A stretch of DNA of 64,000 bases from Fistulifera solaris (lineage: Eukaryota; Bacillariophyta; Bacillariophyceae; Naviculales; Stauroneidaceae): NCBI GenBank assembly GCA_030295235.1, contig AP026167.1, positions 124,001 through 188,000 of the forward strand, given 5' to 3'. How positions within the stretch are numbered: the stretch's first letter is position 1; the number at the start of each line of letters is the position of its first letter. The notes below the pieces were generated by a model. The model saw only the letters and a program-made list of their open reading frames with translations. It did no database searches and was not told the DNA's origin. The position numbers and the translations under genes are program-made. Positions 46,969 to 58,618 of the stretch are shown here, in pieces.

Positions 46969-48707
46969 ATGGTGTCTTCTTGCTCTCAAAACAACATTCT
47001 ATCCTCTGATATGCATTCGCATAATCATGAATCAACTCCTAATCGTCTTGGATGCTGCGACTTGGCGCAGACTGTCGCTACCGCACTCCACAGATGATTA
47101 GAACTCCAGTCCCTCGCATGCGTTCGACTGCCCGTCGTTTTCATTTGTTGACGCCGCAAACTGCCCCTCGTGACGATCAGGATTGTTTCATTCCGTCTCA
47201 CGTCGCATGAATATGGATTTGTGTCATCGAAAGCTGAATTCTGCGTCCAAGCCGTGTGAATTATTGTCCAGTGTCGCTTGCGCCGGTCCTCCTTCCGCAG
47301 CTCGTTCAACAAAACTCGCGTACGAGAAGCAATTGCTGGGCACGTTGTGCAATGTTTCGACGAGCGATCTTGATGACGATCTTCAATTGAAGTCTCTTTT
47401 GAAGTACGGCTCTGTTTCCCCTTCCATGACAAGTAATCGTCGTCGCATCGTTGCTGCGGACCCTTTCAGCGATGACAATTTGCTTGCAGTGGCTTTGGGA
47501 TTGTCTGTGTAATGCGTCATGAACGAGTCTACTCGTGCCGTGCATGAGATTGCGGGTGTCGGTATCACACCTCTTGACGAAAACGAGACCTCCAATTCAC
47601 GCTCGATCTGTCAAATGGTGCACAATGGACGGTCTGACGCACCTGCTGGCAGTAGGAACGAGTGCAGGCTGTGTAATGCACGATCAGCAACGAAGAAGTT
47701 GTCAACCCTACCTTGACCTTGGCAAGAAGCCCAGTGCGCGCCCTCTGCTGGAACGATTCTCAAAATTGGTTGACGGCTGGATGCGCGAACAGTGAGATGC
47801 ACGATTACTATCGCATCAACTCAGCTGGAGCAGGACAATGTCCTCGCGAATTGGGCTCGGTTCGGTCGTGTTCACCTTGAACATGGCTACTGATACAATG
47901 CACGAGCTAGTCGACTTGAAGAAGGTGTCTCACAGTTGAAGTGGACGCACTACTTAGCTGTAGGAACCGACTCAGGGCGTTCGAATGTAAGATACAATGT
48001 GCAAAAAAAGAAGTGCACACGTCTCTCAAAGTTGGAGGAGGTACCGTTCGCGCGCTTTGCTGGAATGATGCCTTCCAATGGTTGACAGTCGGCTACGATA
48101 CAGGGAAGCTTGTGAGTCTTGATTGGTGTAGCCGTTTGATGACAGGAATGACTCGGCTCGGATCACCGTCATCGTCATCTTCGGTTTGCAACATTGCATG
48201 GAACCCCGAAGGCACGTGTCTCGAGTGGAAAAAGTGATAACACAATCTACCTATAAGATTCTTCAATGGTGAGGAGCCTCCAAGGAGGCGGGCGGAACTA
48301 GCCTGGTGTCCTTATCGGAGTGATGTGCTTGCCAATGGCGGTGGCTCTTCAGATCGGTGCATTAAGCTGTGGGATACATGCTCAGAACGTTTGATGAACA
48401 GATTTTTACTGGAAGTCAGGTTTCTTCATTGATCTGGGGCCAGCACCACCAGGAGCTCTATTCTGGCCACAACTTCACGGACAATGAAGTCAAGGTCTGG
48501 AGCTACCCGAAAATGGAACGCATTCAGACACTCTCGTATCATCAAGATTGCATCTTGTCAATGGATTTGAGCCCTGATGGCAACCAATTGGTATCTATCA
48601 GTGCAGATGAGAATTTGTGCTTTTGGAAAATTGATGCCGCTCCATCTCGACGCCGTATTGCAGTTGCGGCTTTTCCCTCATCTGGTTCCCGTTTTACCAT
48701 CCGATGA
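46969..48707 (+). pseudogene. CDC20 copy II, decayed
   Basis: It matches copies I and III from MVSSCSQNNILSSDMHSHNH to the end, which reads SGSRFTIR and stop, keeping the Ile-Arg tail. The C-box Arg is Cys here (DCFIPS in place of DRFIPS). About 150 bp present in copy III between ADPF and DNLLAVAL are deleted, and stops and shifts follow in the blade region. The missing stretch and C-box change are not single-base errors, so this copy is probably non-functional. The later blades (SLIWGQHHQELYSGHN, ILSMDLSPDGNQLVSI) remain readable. Confidence 0.7.
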
Positions 48708-49255
48708 GAGAAATGAATATCGTTCTTCATGCTTTGTCGAGGGTTTTTCGTATTAGTCGTTTGCTATTTCATCCAAACTCGCCCCAGTTGTCATCTAGAA
48801 AATTAGTTTAGATTGTATTAATCAGTGTTTTGTTTTGAACTTTTATGGCGTATTGAATACATGGTAGACTAGACTTAGAGAAGGCATACAGACGAACCGT
48901 GCTGTCAATTAGACGAAGATGATTCGCCTGTGATCTGACAATTTTAGCGACTGGAGCTGGAATAATCGTTCATCTTTAAACCTTACGATGCACCCGTCTT
49001 AATGGGCATTGTCCTGCGTTTCACAAGGGTAGACTATACCGGGTACCGAGGAGCTCCAATTATTGCGACTGTCAAAGAAATAAGAGCTCTATGCTCGTCT
49101 CGCTGAAACTTGCGGACCAAGAGGCTTGACCGATTGATTTTGTTTGGATAATAACAAGACGGATCTTGTGTCTCTTTGCCAGCGTAATCGTTTTCGACAA
49201 AATTTGCGATAAGCTATGGCGATTCCAACTGATCATTTTTACTAGACGTAGAGTG
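48708..49255. other. Intergenic stretch, no gene seen
   Basis: It lies between the convergent 3' ends of CDC20 copy II and the phosphate transporter gene. Confidence 0.4.
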
Positions 49256-50898
49256 CTACAACTCTTGTCCCTCGACACCTCCATCTGCTGGATTAGTCTG
49301 TTCCTCGTCTTGTTGATTTCTGGCCAAGGGAACGTCCAGTATTCTCAATTCATCATCCGTGTCGTCTTCTTGAACCATGGCAATAGCGTGATAATCGGAC
49401 GGCACACATGCTTGCGTCAAAAAGAAGGACAAGACAGCAACCACAGCACAAATTAGCATCACGGCGGCATTACCCCATTGATACGCGGCCGGTGCAAACA
49501 AGGATGCACCGGTAAAGGCCCCTAACTTGCCCGCCGCGGCACTGACACCATTTAATGAAGACCGACATGATTCGGAATACACCATACTGGGCAAGACAAA
49601 AGTCGATGTATTCGGACCATAGTTGGAGAAAAAGAATGTCAGCCCGTACAAGAGTAATAATACGGAAGGGTGTATTCGTTTCAGAGCATTCCAAAACATC
49701 CCAATGACCCCGTAAAGCACGGCCATGCATGCAAAACCTTGCAACATGACATAACGAGGTGTCTGAGATGGCAAAAACGAAATGTCACTGCGTCCCATGA
49801 GAAAGGCAGCGACTCCGTATCCCGGTAACGCAATCGAAGCTAAAATAAGGGAGTTGCGTGCCATAAGCTGCAATGACGCAAGTGTGTTGGTTTCCGAATT
49901 GCCAAATGCCGCTTCCAGAACAATGGGTTGAAAAAGTGCATTGCCGTAAAACAACACATCAAAAAGAAACCAAGTAGCAGCTGTTCCTAATAATTTCTGA
50001 ACGAGCTGTGGTTCGTTACGAACCGACTCCCACCAGGTTTGCTGTTCGTGAACGCGATCATCGAACAAACCGTCCGGTTCTGCGGCGGAGTCCAGTACAG
50101 TCGTTTCTTCTCCGTCGCTGTCGTTTTCTGTTATTGAATTTGCAGTGTTGCTACTTGGTTCGGTAGTCGTCATGGCTGTTTGTGGGGTACCTCCTTGCCA
50201 AAGATGGGGCGTTTCTTCATTTTCTGGAGGATAGGATGCTTCCCAAGATGTCGGGTCCTTGTGTACTCTCCATTGCAAATAAAACAAAAAAATCCCCGGT
50301 AAGACTCCCAAGCCTAGCAATAGGCGCCATACTATTGCAAATTCGAGCACGTCAACAGCAACAAATACCCCACGACCGGGGCCATCCAGAACCCCACACC
50401 CTGTGTCGCAAATGTCAAGACTACGCGGTGCAAATCATCGTCTTTGTTGTTGCTACTACTACTACTGTTTGCCTGTTCGGCACTTAGTACGGCCGCCAAA
50501 GGATACACACCACCGGCACCGACCCCCAGCAAGCATCGCCAGACCGCCAAACTACTCCAATTCGACGTCATGGTGGCACTGGCGAAACTCGCCACCATTT
50601 GCAAAATCATGACCACTCTCAACGCTCGCAGTCGACCGATGGCGTCGCCCATAATGCCACCCAAAACTTGTCCCAACATCATTCCTACCAATAACGAAGA
50701 CGCCAAGAACGACTCGTCTTGATGAATGTGTTCGGTCGGAAATAAGATGCGAAGAATGGGCAACACCAAAGCAATATTGACGACATTGTATGATGTACTG
50801 AAGTTTGATAGCATGGCCAGGCGTTGCTGATGATTGCTGTGATTTGGTTGTTGTATTCGTTCGTGGTGATGCATGATGAGATGTTCGTCTAAATTCAT
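49256..50898 (-). CDS. MFS phosphate:H+ symporter-like transporter (PHT1/PHO84 type)
   Basis: The ATG at 50898 (MNLDEHLIMHHHERIQQPNH) is chosen over an upstream TTG. The N-half has MLGQVLGGIMGDAIGRLRAL (the MFS helix 2-3 motif) and GVGAGGVYPLAAVLSAEQ, close to the PHS-family GGDYPLSA signature. The C-half has FFFSNYGPNTSTFVLPSMVY and SSLNGVSAAAGKLGAFTGAS, both strongly matching phosphate symporters. A long acidic loop separates the halves. Near 50350 the frame moves by one base in a G run (VVG then VFVAVDVLEFAIVW), probably a sequence error. It should be a plasma-membrane importer of phosphate, or possibly another anion. It faces the ATX1 gene across a divergent promoter. Confidence 0.82.
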
Positions 50899-51367
50899 AG
50901 TCAATGACCAAATCAAGTCGTCAAAGTGCCCCGAGCGCGTACGTCTCTACTTTCGTTCGTATTAATAGCAATCGATCCTTTGCCTCGTTAACCTATTGGA
51001 AGGGTCAGAGACTGTTCGAGAAAATAGTGACAAGGAATAAGTGAAAGTCAAAGGAAACGCGACGGCCGCATCAATATTACTGTAACATCATCATCGTCAT
51101 GAGCGTGAAATAAGAGCCTTACAAGTATTACGTAGTACCTGGTATTGTTTTTATTACTACGTAGTACTATTTGCGACCGTTGACGAAAAAGTCATGGATG
51201 AATCGTACCGGTATCCATGCTTTTTTTTCATCGCGGCGCGAACAAAAACATACCAGGTAACATGTAACATGACACAACACTTTGCACTTCTACTTGTACT
51301 GGAGGTTAATACATTCATCCATTCAAACAATTTGTTCATCTTTGTTGCACACCGATTCACAGGTAGA
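50899..51367. promoter_or_regulatory. Divergent promoter region, transporter and ATX1 genes
   Basis: About 470 bp between opposite start codons. Two TACGTAGTA strings occur near 51130 and 51160. No gene was seen. Confidence 0.4.
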
Positions 51368-51804
51368 ATGGTTGAGACGCGGTTTAATGTAGGAATGACT
51401 TGGTAAGCTTGTTCTCGTGGGCTGTTTCCTGTACTATTTGGCCTTGCCTCACCGACGCTCGTCGGGCTTGCAGCGAGGGTTGTGCGGCTGCCGTCAAGCG
51501 CATTTTGGGGAAAATTGAAGGTGCGTTGTGACTATCTCTCTGATTGCTTGCGTTACACATGTGTATTGATCACGCATGGCTGTTTTAATTCCAGGGGTCT
51601 CGGATATTGACACCGATGTCGCGAACAAGATTGTCATTGTACAAGCGGACGAGTCGGTGACTCCCGAAATGATGCTAGAGAAATTAGAGAAGGTAGGTGG
51701 TTTTAGGAAAAGCTGATATCGGTCCATTGCTGCCGATACTAAAGCGTTTTTACCAACAATAGTGGGGCCAAGCGGCAGGGAAGACCGTCGAGCTGTCTCC
51801 GTAA
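51368..51804 (+). CDS. ATX1: ATX1-like copper chaperone, four exons, 73 residues
   Basis: Exons are 51368-51402, 51474-51520, 51595-51692 and 51763-51804; the introns run GT...AG (70-74 bp). Joined, they give a complete 73-residue HMA-domain protein. It begins MVETRFNVGMTCEGCAAAVK, continues RILGKIEGVSDIDTDV and ends AAGKTVELSP. The MTCEGC site is the MxCxxC copper(I)-binding loop, and the spacing fits the beta-alpha-beta-beta-alpha-beta fold. ATX1 proteins hand copper to P-type ATPases of the secretory route. The first Cys codon is itself split by intron 1. Exons are too short for simple open-frame search, which is why such genes are easily missed. Confidence 0.93.
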
Positions 51805-52343
51805 GAGGTTGGTAGTGAGACGACGACAATCACGACTTTTTGAATCAATGAAAATTGCAAAGAACAAAATTTATTGTAAAAGATAGGTGTCACAGTCTTG
51901 TCTGAGGCAGTAACGTTTCAATGAGCTTTATTAAAACGGAAAAGATATTTATGTCTTTCGAATTTCCGCATAATCCAGCAGCGTCAAGCTGTCGTTTCCT
52001 TCTGTCCTTAGCAATGAACTAGTACTGAAAATATAAGGAGAAGCTACATGAACATCACGATGTATACGTCAGGACGAAAGAATAGTTCAATTGCCCGGTA
52101 GTCCAGAAGCATGGCATAGGCCGCCCCGATCGTCTGTAAGGTTTACAATAACTTTGAATCCATTCGAGATCGTAACGCCAAACTTTAAATTAGCTAAGCA
52201 AATATCATTGGTGATAATAATATCTAGAAATTAAATGTTCATTATCAGCTTTAGCTTTGAACAATAATAAACTAAGGTGAGTAGGCGGCATCAACTTGAA
52301 TAAGGAATTTCTGTTTAGGGTTAACTATACTGGTAAGACAGTT
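51805..52343. other. Intergenic stretch, no gene seen
   Basis: AT-rich flank between the ATX1 gene and the transposon-like element. Confidence 0.4.
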
Positions 52344-52368
52344 TGCCTGAAAGCCTCTGGCGGCCCAC
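52344..52368 (+). repeat. Left terminal inverted repeat
   Basis: Pairs with 54279-54302; 19 of about 25 positions match. Confidence 0.6.
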
Positions 52369-52558
52369 GGAGCGTGGTCGTCTTGGGCCGCAAAATTGGG
52401 TTTGTTGGGCCTGAAGAAAAGTACAATACAGGCCTATACAAAACCATGATGGAGCCCAGGAACCGAAAATTATAGTACACAAAAGGTTATAGTGACTACT
52501 TATTGAATTTCATTTACCCCAGTACGTAGTTTACTCCCTCATCAATCATCAAGGTTCT

Positions 52559-54005
52559 TCATTCCTCTCCAATAATCTCCGCCATGAGAAGAAAGTCTTG
52601 TGACAAACCGTAGTCGACACTGCTGTCATCGCTTTTGCTATCGACTGCTTCGGTGACGTTCTTGTTTGCGGTGGAGGCTACAGAAGCAACTTCATGCTCC
52701 TCGGCATTGCTGACACCTTCTTCTCCCACCGTGTCATCCGCATCACCATTGACGCCAAACAGAGCTTCTTCAGCTTTCTTCGTAGTGAAAGGAGCCTCTG
52801 CTTCCCCATCAGAAGAAGTCGTTAGATCGATGTGATCGGGAGCACGGATGGTTGTGGCTCGGTTGCTTTTATAAGCAGTCACAACGACGTCCCACATACC
52901 GTTTTCAAGACGGGTGAGAGAACTCATCCCCATTTGCGGGCGATGGCCACAGGTGTTGCAACAGGGTGAGAAATGGAAAACCGTAGTCGTCTTTGGTGTA
53001 TCCAGATTTTCCTTTTTAAATGCGGCAAAGTTATATCCAACAACCCCAGTTTCTCTGAAAGGCAAAACTGGGTTGATGGGGAAAACATCGTCGACATAAG
53101 TCCACTAAAAGACTCGATCGTCTTTCACGGAAATAAGTTCAGTCGATTTCACAAATTTGACGGTTTCGTCTTCATATTCAACTTCCCAACCGGCATAGTC
53201 ATGATCTCTATCACGATTACTTGCAACAACATAGCCCGTACGCCTTGGAGCTCTGCGCTGTGGAACCTGACTACCTCCATCACTGCCTTGGTGCTTGGGC
53301 GGATTGCATTTCACATTTGACCCCATTTCAATGAGAGCTGCTTTTTTGGTCAAGTATCGATTCTATTTCTCTCTGTGCTTATCCTCCGCCGGTTGTTCTT
53401 CTGCAATAGCTCTAAAATTCCAAGTCATCTCCATCATCTTCACCCTCCTCGTCATCTGGACGATATGGTCAAAGATCTTCTTCATTTTCTAAGTCAGGAT
53501 CTTCCTCTTCATCCTCACTCTCATTATCTAAATCATTTCGTGTCTCGTGTTCTACCTCCTCTTCTGTGCCATCTTGGACTCCTGAAATTTCCTGTGAAAC
53601 GTTATCGTCGAATAGACTGGTCTCTGCTGCATCGCGGCTACCCTCCGATTCCTGAAAGCTCGGACTCGATGACGTTTCAGGCTGGGTGTGCCCAGCAACA
53701 AGAAATGTACTAACAGTTTCTTCTTTGTTGATCGCGTCTTCGTCATCCTCGCCAACTTCTTTCACAAGAGGATGAGAATCCTTATCTGTGACCTTCTTGA
53801 GTTGCTTTGATGAAGCCACTTGCGTTACGCCATTTCTTGTTCCGTCTGGATTGACAAATTCGACGAGCCATTTGCCTTTTCCTTTATCCAAGGAGCCGAC
53901 GATGATTACTGGAAGACAAGCTTTCTTTTTCATGAGGCAGGGATAGTCCTTCTTGAACGCAGCGTTCAGATCGGCGCGGCTAATGGCATCGTTTCCAGTT
54001 TCCAT
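52559..54005 (-). pseudogene. Unknown element-borne gene, interrupted
   Basis: Three open pieces run on the minus strand. The first (54005-53469, start METGNDAISRADLNAAFKKD) has GKWLVEFVNPDGTRN, a chromo/Tudor-like strand pattern, and an acidic tail. The second (53353-53105) repeats a similar pattern (GWEVEYEDETVKFVKSTELI). The third (53065-52559) lies in the same frame after a TAG and has a Cys-rich FSPCCNTCGHRP. Stops near 53470, 53435 and 53106 separate them. No transposase catalytic motif was recognised. Paired small beta domains plus a Cys cluster suggest DNA or chromatin binding, which is inference. Confidence 0.5.
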
Positions 54006-54278
54006 GCTTAAGTCATGTTTTATTTGTTATAAAAGAAAACCGGATCATGAGATGGAAATGAATCGGCGTTTTCATTTCGATTGAATAACGATTTTTTTTG
54101 CAGAAAAAAAACGGCGCCGCGTCGATCCGGCGACGATGGCGTTACAAAAGAAAGCACGTAGAGACCTACGTGCAATTCGTACTGGGCCTGTTCATAAGCC
54201 CATCGAGCCCTATAAGGCCCTGGGCCCCATAGGGTACATAAAGGTCTAGACTAAAAATGGAGCCCATCAAGCCCAGTA

Positions 54279-54302
54279 GTGGGCCGGTGGAGCTTTCAGG
54301 CA
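54279..54302 (-). repeat. Right terminal inverted repeat
   Basis: Reverse complement starts TGCCTGAAAGC and ends CGGCCCAC, as at the left end. Confidence 0.6.
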
Positions 54303-54370
54303 GTAGACTCAGTCGTAACTGTACGCGATACATGAACGGAAAACACAATGATGTCTTCCGTACGATATTC

Positions 54371-54440
54371 GTCCGTCAGCAGCGGAGCAAACATTTTGAC
54401 TCAAAACACCGTTCTTGTGTATTGTAATCGCTATTCTCAT
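54371..54440 (+). promoter_or_regulatory. Cassette upstream element, copy III
   Basis: GTCCGTCAGCAGCGGAGC then AAAACACCGTTCTTGTGTAT, matching 45545-45615. It begins about 70 bp after the end of the transposon-like element. Confidence 0.6.
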
Positions 54441-54455
54441 CAATAAACAAACAAA

Positions 54456-55480
54456 ATGCAAAATTCAGAGCGTTCTATCTCTTCTCTGAGTCCCCAAAGT
54501 CATGAAGATTAGATGCGTGCAAGCGTGAACGACAAGCCCCGAAAGTAATCGTTTTCGGCGGTAGTTCAACCGCCCGTCGGTAGTCAGGATTATGATCTTT
54601 CGATTGATTGTGACGATTTCTTTCGCGAACAGAGTGCGACCTGATGACCTTTCTGAGTTTCCCCCGTCACTCATTGAGGAGGGCGGATGAAGTACGTCCG
54701 TCGAGCAAGAAGCCGGTGTCGATATTGCGTATGAAGCATCGACATGCTTGGCGTCCGCAAGCATCGCTGGTTTCCACCAGCGCCTCTGTCGGCGGTTGTC
54801 GCGGGCTCTGACGCAGACACGACGAAGTTATCCTTGTTCTCATTCTCGTAGTGTCACCTTTACACCACAGATTGTGAAGGGCATAAAGGAAATCCCCAAT
54901 CGTTACTCATTGACGAAGGAGGAGAAGGACAGCATGTACTGCGACCCACGGACATTGAACCTGGAGGGTGATAAGAGGTTTGTGGAGCGTGAGTTTGAAA
55001 ACAGTCGTTTTTGTCTGGATAATGTGGTGGAAGAAGATGAATTCTTTCGCACTCATCTTGGAGAATTGACCCATCCGGCTCAGTTGCGCGCTTACATGTT
55101 TAATGTTTTTAAACATCTTCCTGATGACACTCCAATAACCGGTTGCTCGCGAGGAATACTTGGCTTGTATGAAAAAGTACACTGCTGATTGGCACAGTGC
55201 TATTGCAGAGGGCCGCTTTCACCCTGACATGGCCGCGAAAGCTATCCAAGCCGTGGAAGCGGCGTCTCCGTCGTCGCCATCGTCGTGCAGCAAAGTCAAA
55301 GTCGGTAAGAGTCGCGCATGTTCGGAACTGACTCGTCTTCCACTTTCACTGCTAGCACCCTACTTGGCGTGCGTGTCTTTGGTAGTTGGTTCAGCCGGGC
55401 ATTGCGATTGCAACCGCTGCAAATTTTGCATTGGCTCTTCAACATCCACATCCACATCCACTTCTGAGACTGTTTGTTGA
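54456..55480 (+). CDS. HYP copy III, partner of CDC20 copy III
   Basis: It starts MQNSERSISSLSPQSHED like copy II. The core is preserved (PQIVKGIKEIPNRYSLTKEE, MYCDPRTLNLEGDKRFVERE, ENSRFCLDNVVEEDEFFRTH, LRAYMFNVFKHLPDDTP). Frame shifts of one or two bases occur in the N-terminal third and near 55145, where copies I and II read on. A possible extended C-terminus has SSTSTSTSTSETVC. It is very similar to copy II, both in coding and flanking sequence, so duplication is recent. It may be functional if the shifts are sequence errors. Confidence 0.6.
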
Positions 55481-56325
55481 AATACCATATGGCGAATCGT
55501 TTGTTCTGTTTGACTGTTCTATTGTCCTTTAAATTGCGTTTTCTTTTCGTCCACTTCGTTCGTAAGCACAACCAAAATGCTTTGCTAAATGAATATGATC
55601 GAATGGAGCTGCGTTGCATCCATCTCATTCTCGCCATATTAATAAAATTTAAGAGTGTTAGATTCGTTTTCCGTAAACATTTTTCTTGATCATTTTGTAG
55701 TTTTTATTGTCGTTAATATTGCGTTGAGCAGATAAACGGCGAGATGGGGTATAACGAGAAACGACAAACGACATTCAAAAGATCTTTGCCGAGCCGCCGT
55801 ATAATGTTCCCCGTCTCTTCCTAAAAAAACACTGCTAGCAGGAAGGCGCCCCTTCGACTTCCACACTCATTCTTCTTTCAAACGGTCAACAATTTATGAG
55901 CTAGAGCTCAGGATGAGTTGTGGCGACTCCACACGGCGAAAGCATCTTATCAATCGCGTCGGTCGGTGACGATGCGATGCTGCTAGCTAGCATTTGACAA
56001 CAATTACGGTGAATCAAGCATCGCAGTACCTACAAAACACCAAAATTGAACCCAAGAATGATTTGTTGCTTCATTTACAACAAATCAAAGACCTGAAAGA
56101 CTTCAAATACGCTTTAAACTGATCACAATGAACGGCATCTTGCGAGAGCAACGAAAACATACAGTTGCCGTACGGAACCATACGGTACAGTACATCATGT
56201 ATTGTATAATTATGACCTACGTGGTTCTCGGTACACTCGCTACATCAGCGTATTTGTCACGTACAAATTTGTACCGCAGCAAACCTTATCCGCACAACTT
56301 TTGCTTTGAACCCAAAAATCACACC
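55481..56325. other. Spacer of cassette III
   Basis: Matches the spacer of inverted cassette I. No gene was seen. Confidence 0.65.
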
Positions 56326-57956
56326 ATGGTGTCTTCTTGCTCTCAAAACAACGTTCTATCCTCTGATATGCATTCGCGCATAATCATGTATCACCTCCTA
56401 GTCGTCTTGGATGCCGCGACTTGGCGCAGACTGTCGCGCCTTGCACTCCACAGATGATTAGAACTCCAGTCCCCACGCATGCGTTCGACTGTCCGTCGTC
56501 TTCATTTGTTGACGCCGCAAACTGCCCCTCGTGACGATCAGGATCGTTTCATTCCGTCTCGTCGCCGCATGAATATGGATTTGTGTCATCGAAAGCTGAA
56601 TTCTGCGTCCAAGCCGTGTGAATTATTGTCCAGTGTCGCTTGCGCCGGTCCTCTTCCGCAGCTCGTTCAACAAAACTCGTGTACGAGAAGCAATTGCTGA
56701 GCACGTTGTGCAATGTTTCGACGAAGCGATCTTGATGACGAGCTTCAATTGAAGTCTCTTTTGAAGTACGGCTCTGTTTCCCCTTCCATGACAAGTAATC
56801 GTCGTCGCATCGTTGCTGCGGACCCTTTCGCGATGGACTTCGCGTGCCCTCCCAACCTTGACGGCCGACAAGGTCAATGTAACCGCCGCTCGTGTTATCC
56901 ATTCCCGTCCTGAAGTTGTTCTTGATGCACCGGATATTGTGAATGATTACTATACCCATCCACTCAGCTGGAGTAAGGACAATTTGCTTGCAGTGGCTTT
57001 GGGATTGTCTGTGTACGTCATGAACGAGTCTACTCGTGCCGTGCATGAGATTGCGGGCGTCGGTATCACACCTCTTGACGAAAACGAGACCTCCAATTAC
57101 GTTCGATCTGTCAAGTGGTGCACAATGGATGGTTTGACGCACCTGCTGGCAGTAGGAACGAGTGCAGGCGTTGTACGTGTGTGCGACCACGATCAGCAAC
57201 GAAGAAGTTGTCAATCCTACCTTGACCTCGGCAAGAAGCCCAGTGCGCGCCCTCTGCTGGAACGATTCTCGAAACTGGTTGACGGCTGGATGCGCGAACA
57301 GTGACATTGTGAATTTGGACTTGCGCTCTCGCTCCGTCCACGGGGATGACCGTGTCTGGACCAGCGGCGTCATCGCGTTTGTTGTCAATCTGCAATCTGG
57401 CCTGGAACGCCGATGGAACGTGCCTCGCAACCGGTCGAAATGATAATACAGCTCATCTTTGGGATGCTTCCATGATCAACAACGCCCGGACCTCGACTTG
57501 TATTGAAATCGCACGGCGGCTGTCAAGGGACTGGCCTGGTGTCCTTATCGGCGATATGCTCGCGACTGGCGGCGGAACTACAGATGGCTGCATCAAGCTC
57601 TGGAGTACTACTTCTGGGAAATTGTTGACGGTATCTACCGATAGTCAAGTTTCTTCTTTGATCTGGGGCCGGCATCATCAGGAGTTGTATTCCAGCCATG
57701 GCTTTTCGACCTCAAGCCCAAACAATGTGGTCGTTGCGTGGAGCTACCCAAAGGTGGAGCAGATCCAGTGCTTGTCTATGCACAAAGGCCGCATCTTGAC
57801 ACTGGATATGAGCCCCGATGGTTGCAAGCTCGCTTCCTTGGGGTCAGATGAGATGTTGTGCATTTGGAAGTTGATGCGTCTCCAATTCGATCTCGCCACG
57901 GTGGCAGTGGTGTTTGCGTTTCTCCATCATTTGGATCTCGTTTCGTCATCCGTTAA
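56326..57956 (+). CDS. CDC20: CDC20/Fizzy-type APC/C activator, copy III
   Basis: It starts MVSSCSQNNVLSSDMHSRII, keeps the C-box DRFIPSRRRMNMDL, and has WD40 blades (LSWSKDNLLAVALGLSVYVM, VKWCTMDGLTHLLAVGTSAG, ICNLAWNADGTCLATGRNDN, LIWGRHHQELYSSHGF, ILTLDMSPDGCKLASLGSDE). The last frame ends FGSRFVIR and stop at 57956, keeping the Ile-Arg tail for APC3. About six frame shifts of one base occur (near 56460, 56660, 56825, 57280, 57410, 57870). The conserved C-box and tail suggest it was under selection until recently or still is. Confidence 0.7.
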
Positions 57957-58618
57957 ATGTGATTTCAACCTACCTAGGTTCGTGTGTCCATTTGTATTTG
58001 CGCACAAGTGTTTATTGCCGGGAGTATTCTGAGAATGTAGTCGTTTGTGTTTATGTTCTTTAGTTTGTTGTTACGTGAATTCCAATTAGAATAATTGAAT
58101 AATGTTTGAAAATAATTCTGTTCGAACATTTATCTTATGATCCCATTTACTTAGTCAAGTGTTCTAGGCATTCGAAGATCATTCGATAAAAGTGTCACCT
58201 TCCTGCAAATATGCAGCTGGCGTAGTCCTTCCCTCGTCTTATGAGCTTTCAAGTATGACCGAAAATCGCTCCGTCAATCGTCATAGTTTTTGTTTTATTT
58301 GATATATTCAGATCTACCACTTTCAACCTCACTTAGAGGTGAGTATCCTCTGAGACAAAGGTGCGCTCATTTTCGGCAAGCTTATACTTAATCGTCTGCA
58401 CCATCAGTTTGACTGGAAAACAGTGTCGGTTTAATTATGGCTTTAATTACCTCTTGAGAATCTTGGGTTTCTTCTTGGCTTATACGATTGTCGGCGTTAG
58501 CGCACCACGAGTCAGGCAGTTAGGGCAGCAGTCGCGAATGAGATTATAAAGGCAGTAGCAGACTGTGAGGAAAACGACCCAGAAAACTAAGCCGACTCGA
58601 AATTTTTTAAGTCAGGAT
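57957..58618. other. Intergenic stretch, no gene seen
   Basis: No recognisable gene on either strand. Confidence 0.4.

Larger units (their letters stand above)
52344..54302. mobile_element. Unclassified DNA transposon-like element with imperfect terminal inverted repeats
   Basis: Left end 52344-52368 and right end 54279-54302 are inverted copies: TGCCTGAAAGC, five or six variable bases, then CGGCCCAC. Inside both ends lie clusters of GGGC/GCCC motifs (52360-52470 and 54180-54290), like subterminal transposase sites. Between them, minus-strand frames occupy 52559-54005. No target duplication could be made out. The superfamily is unknown. Confidence 0.55.

Noticed and set aside
46969-48707. 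CDC20 copy II as a working gene
   Set aside because: The C-box is changed and about 150 bp are missing, which single-base errors cannot explain.
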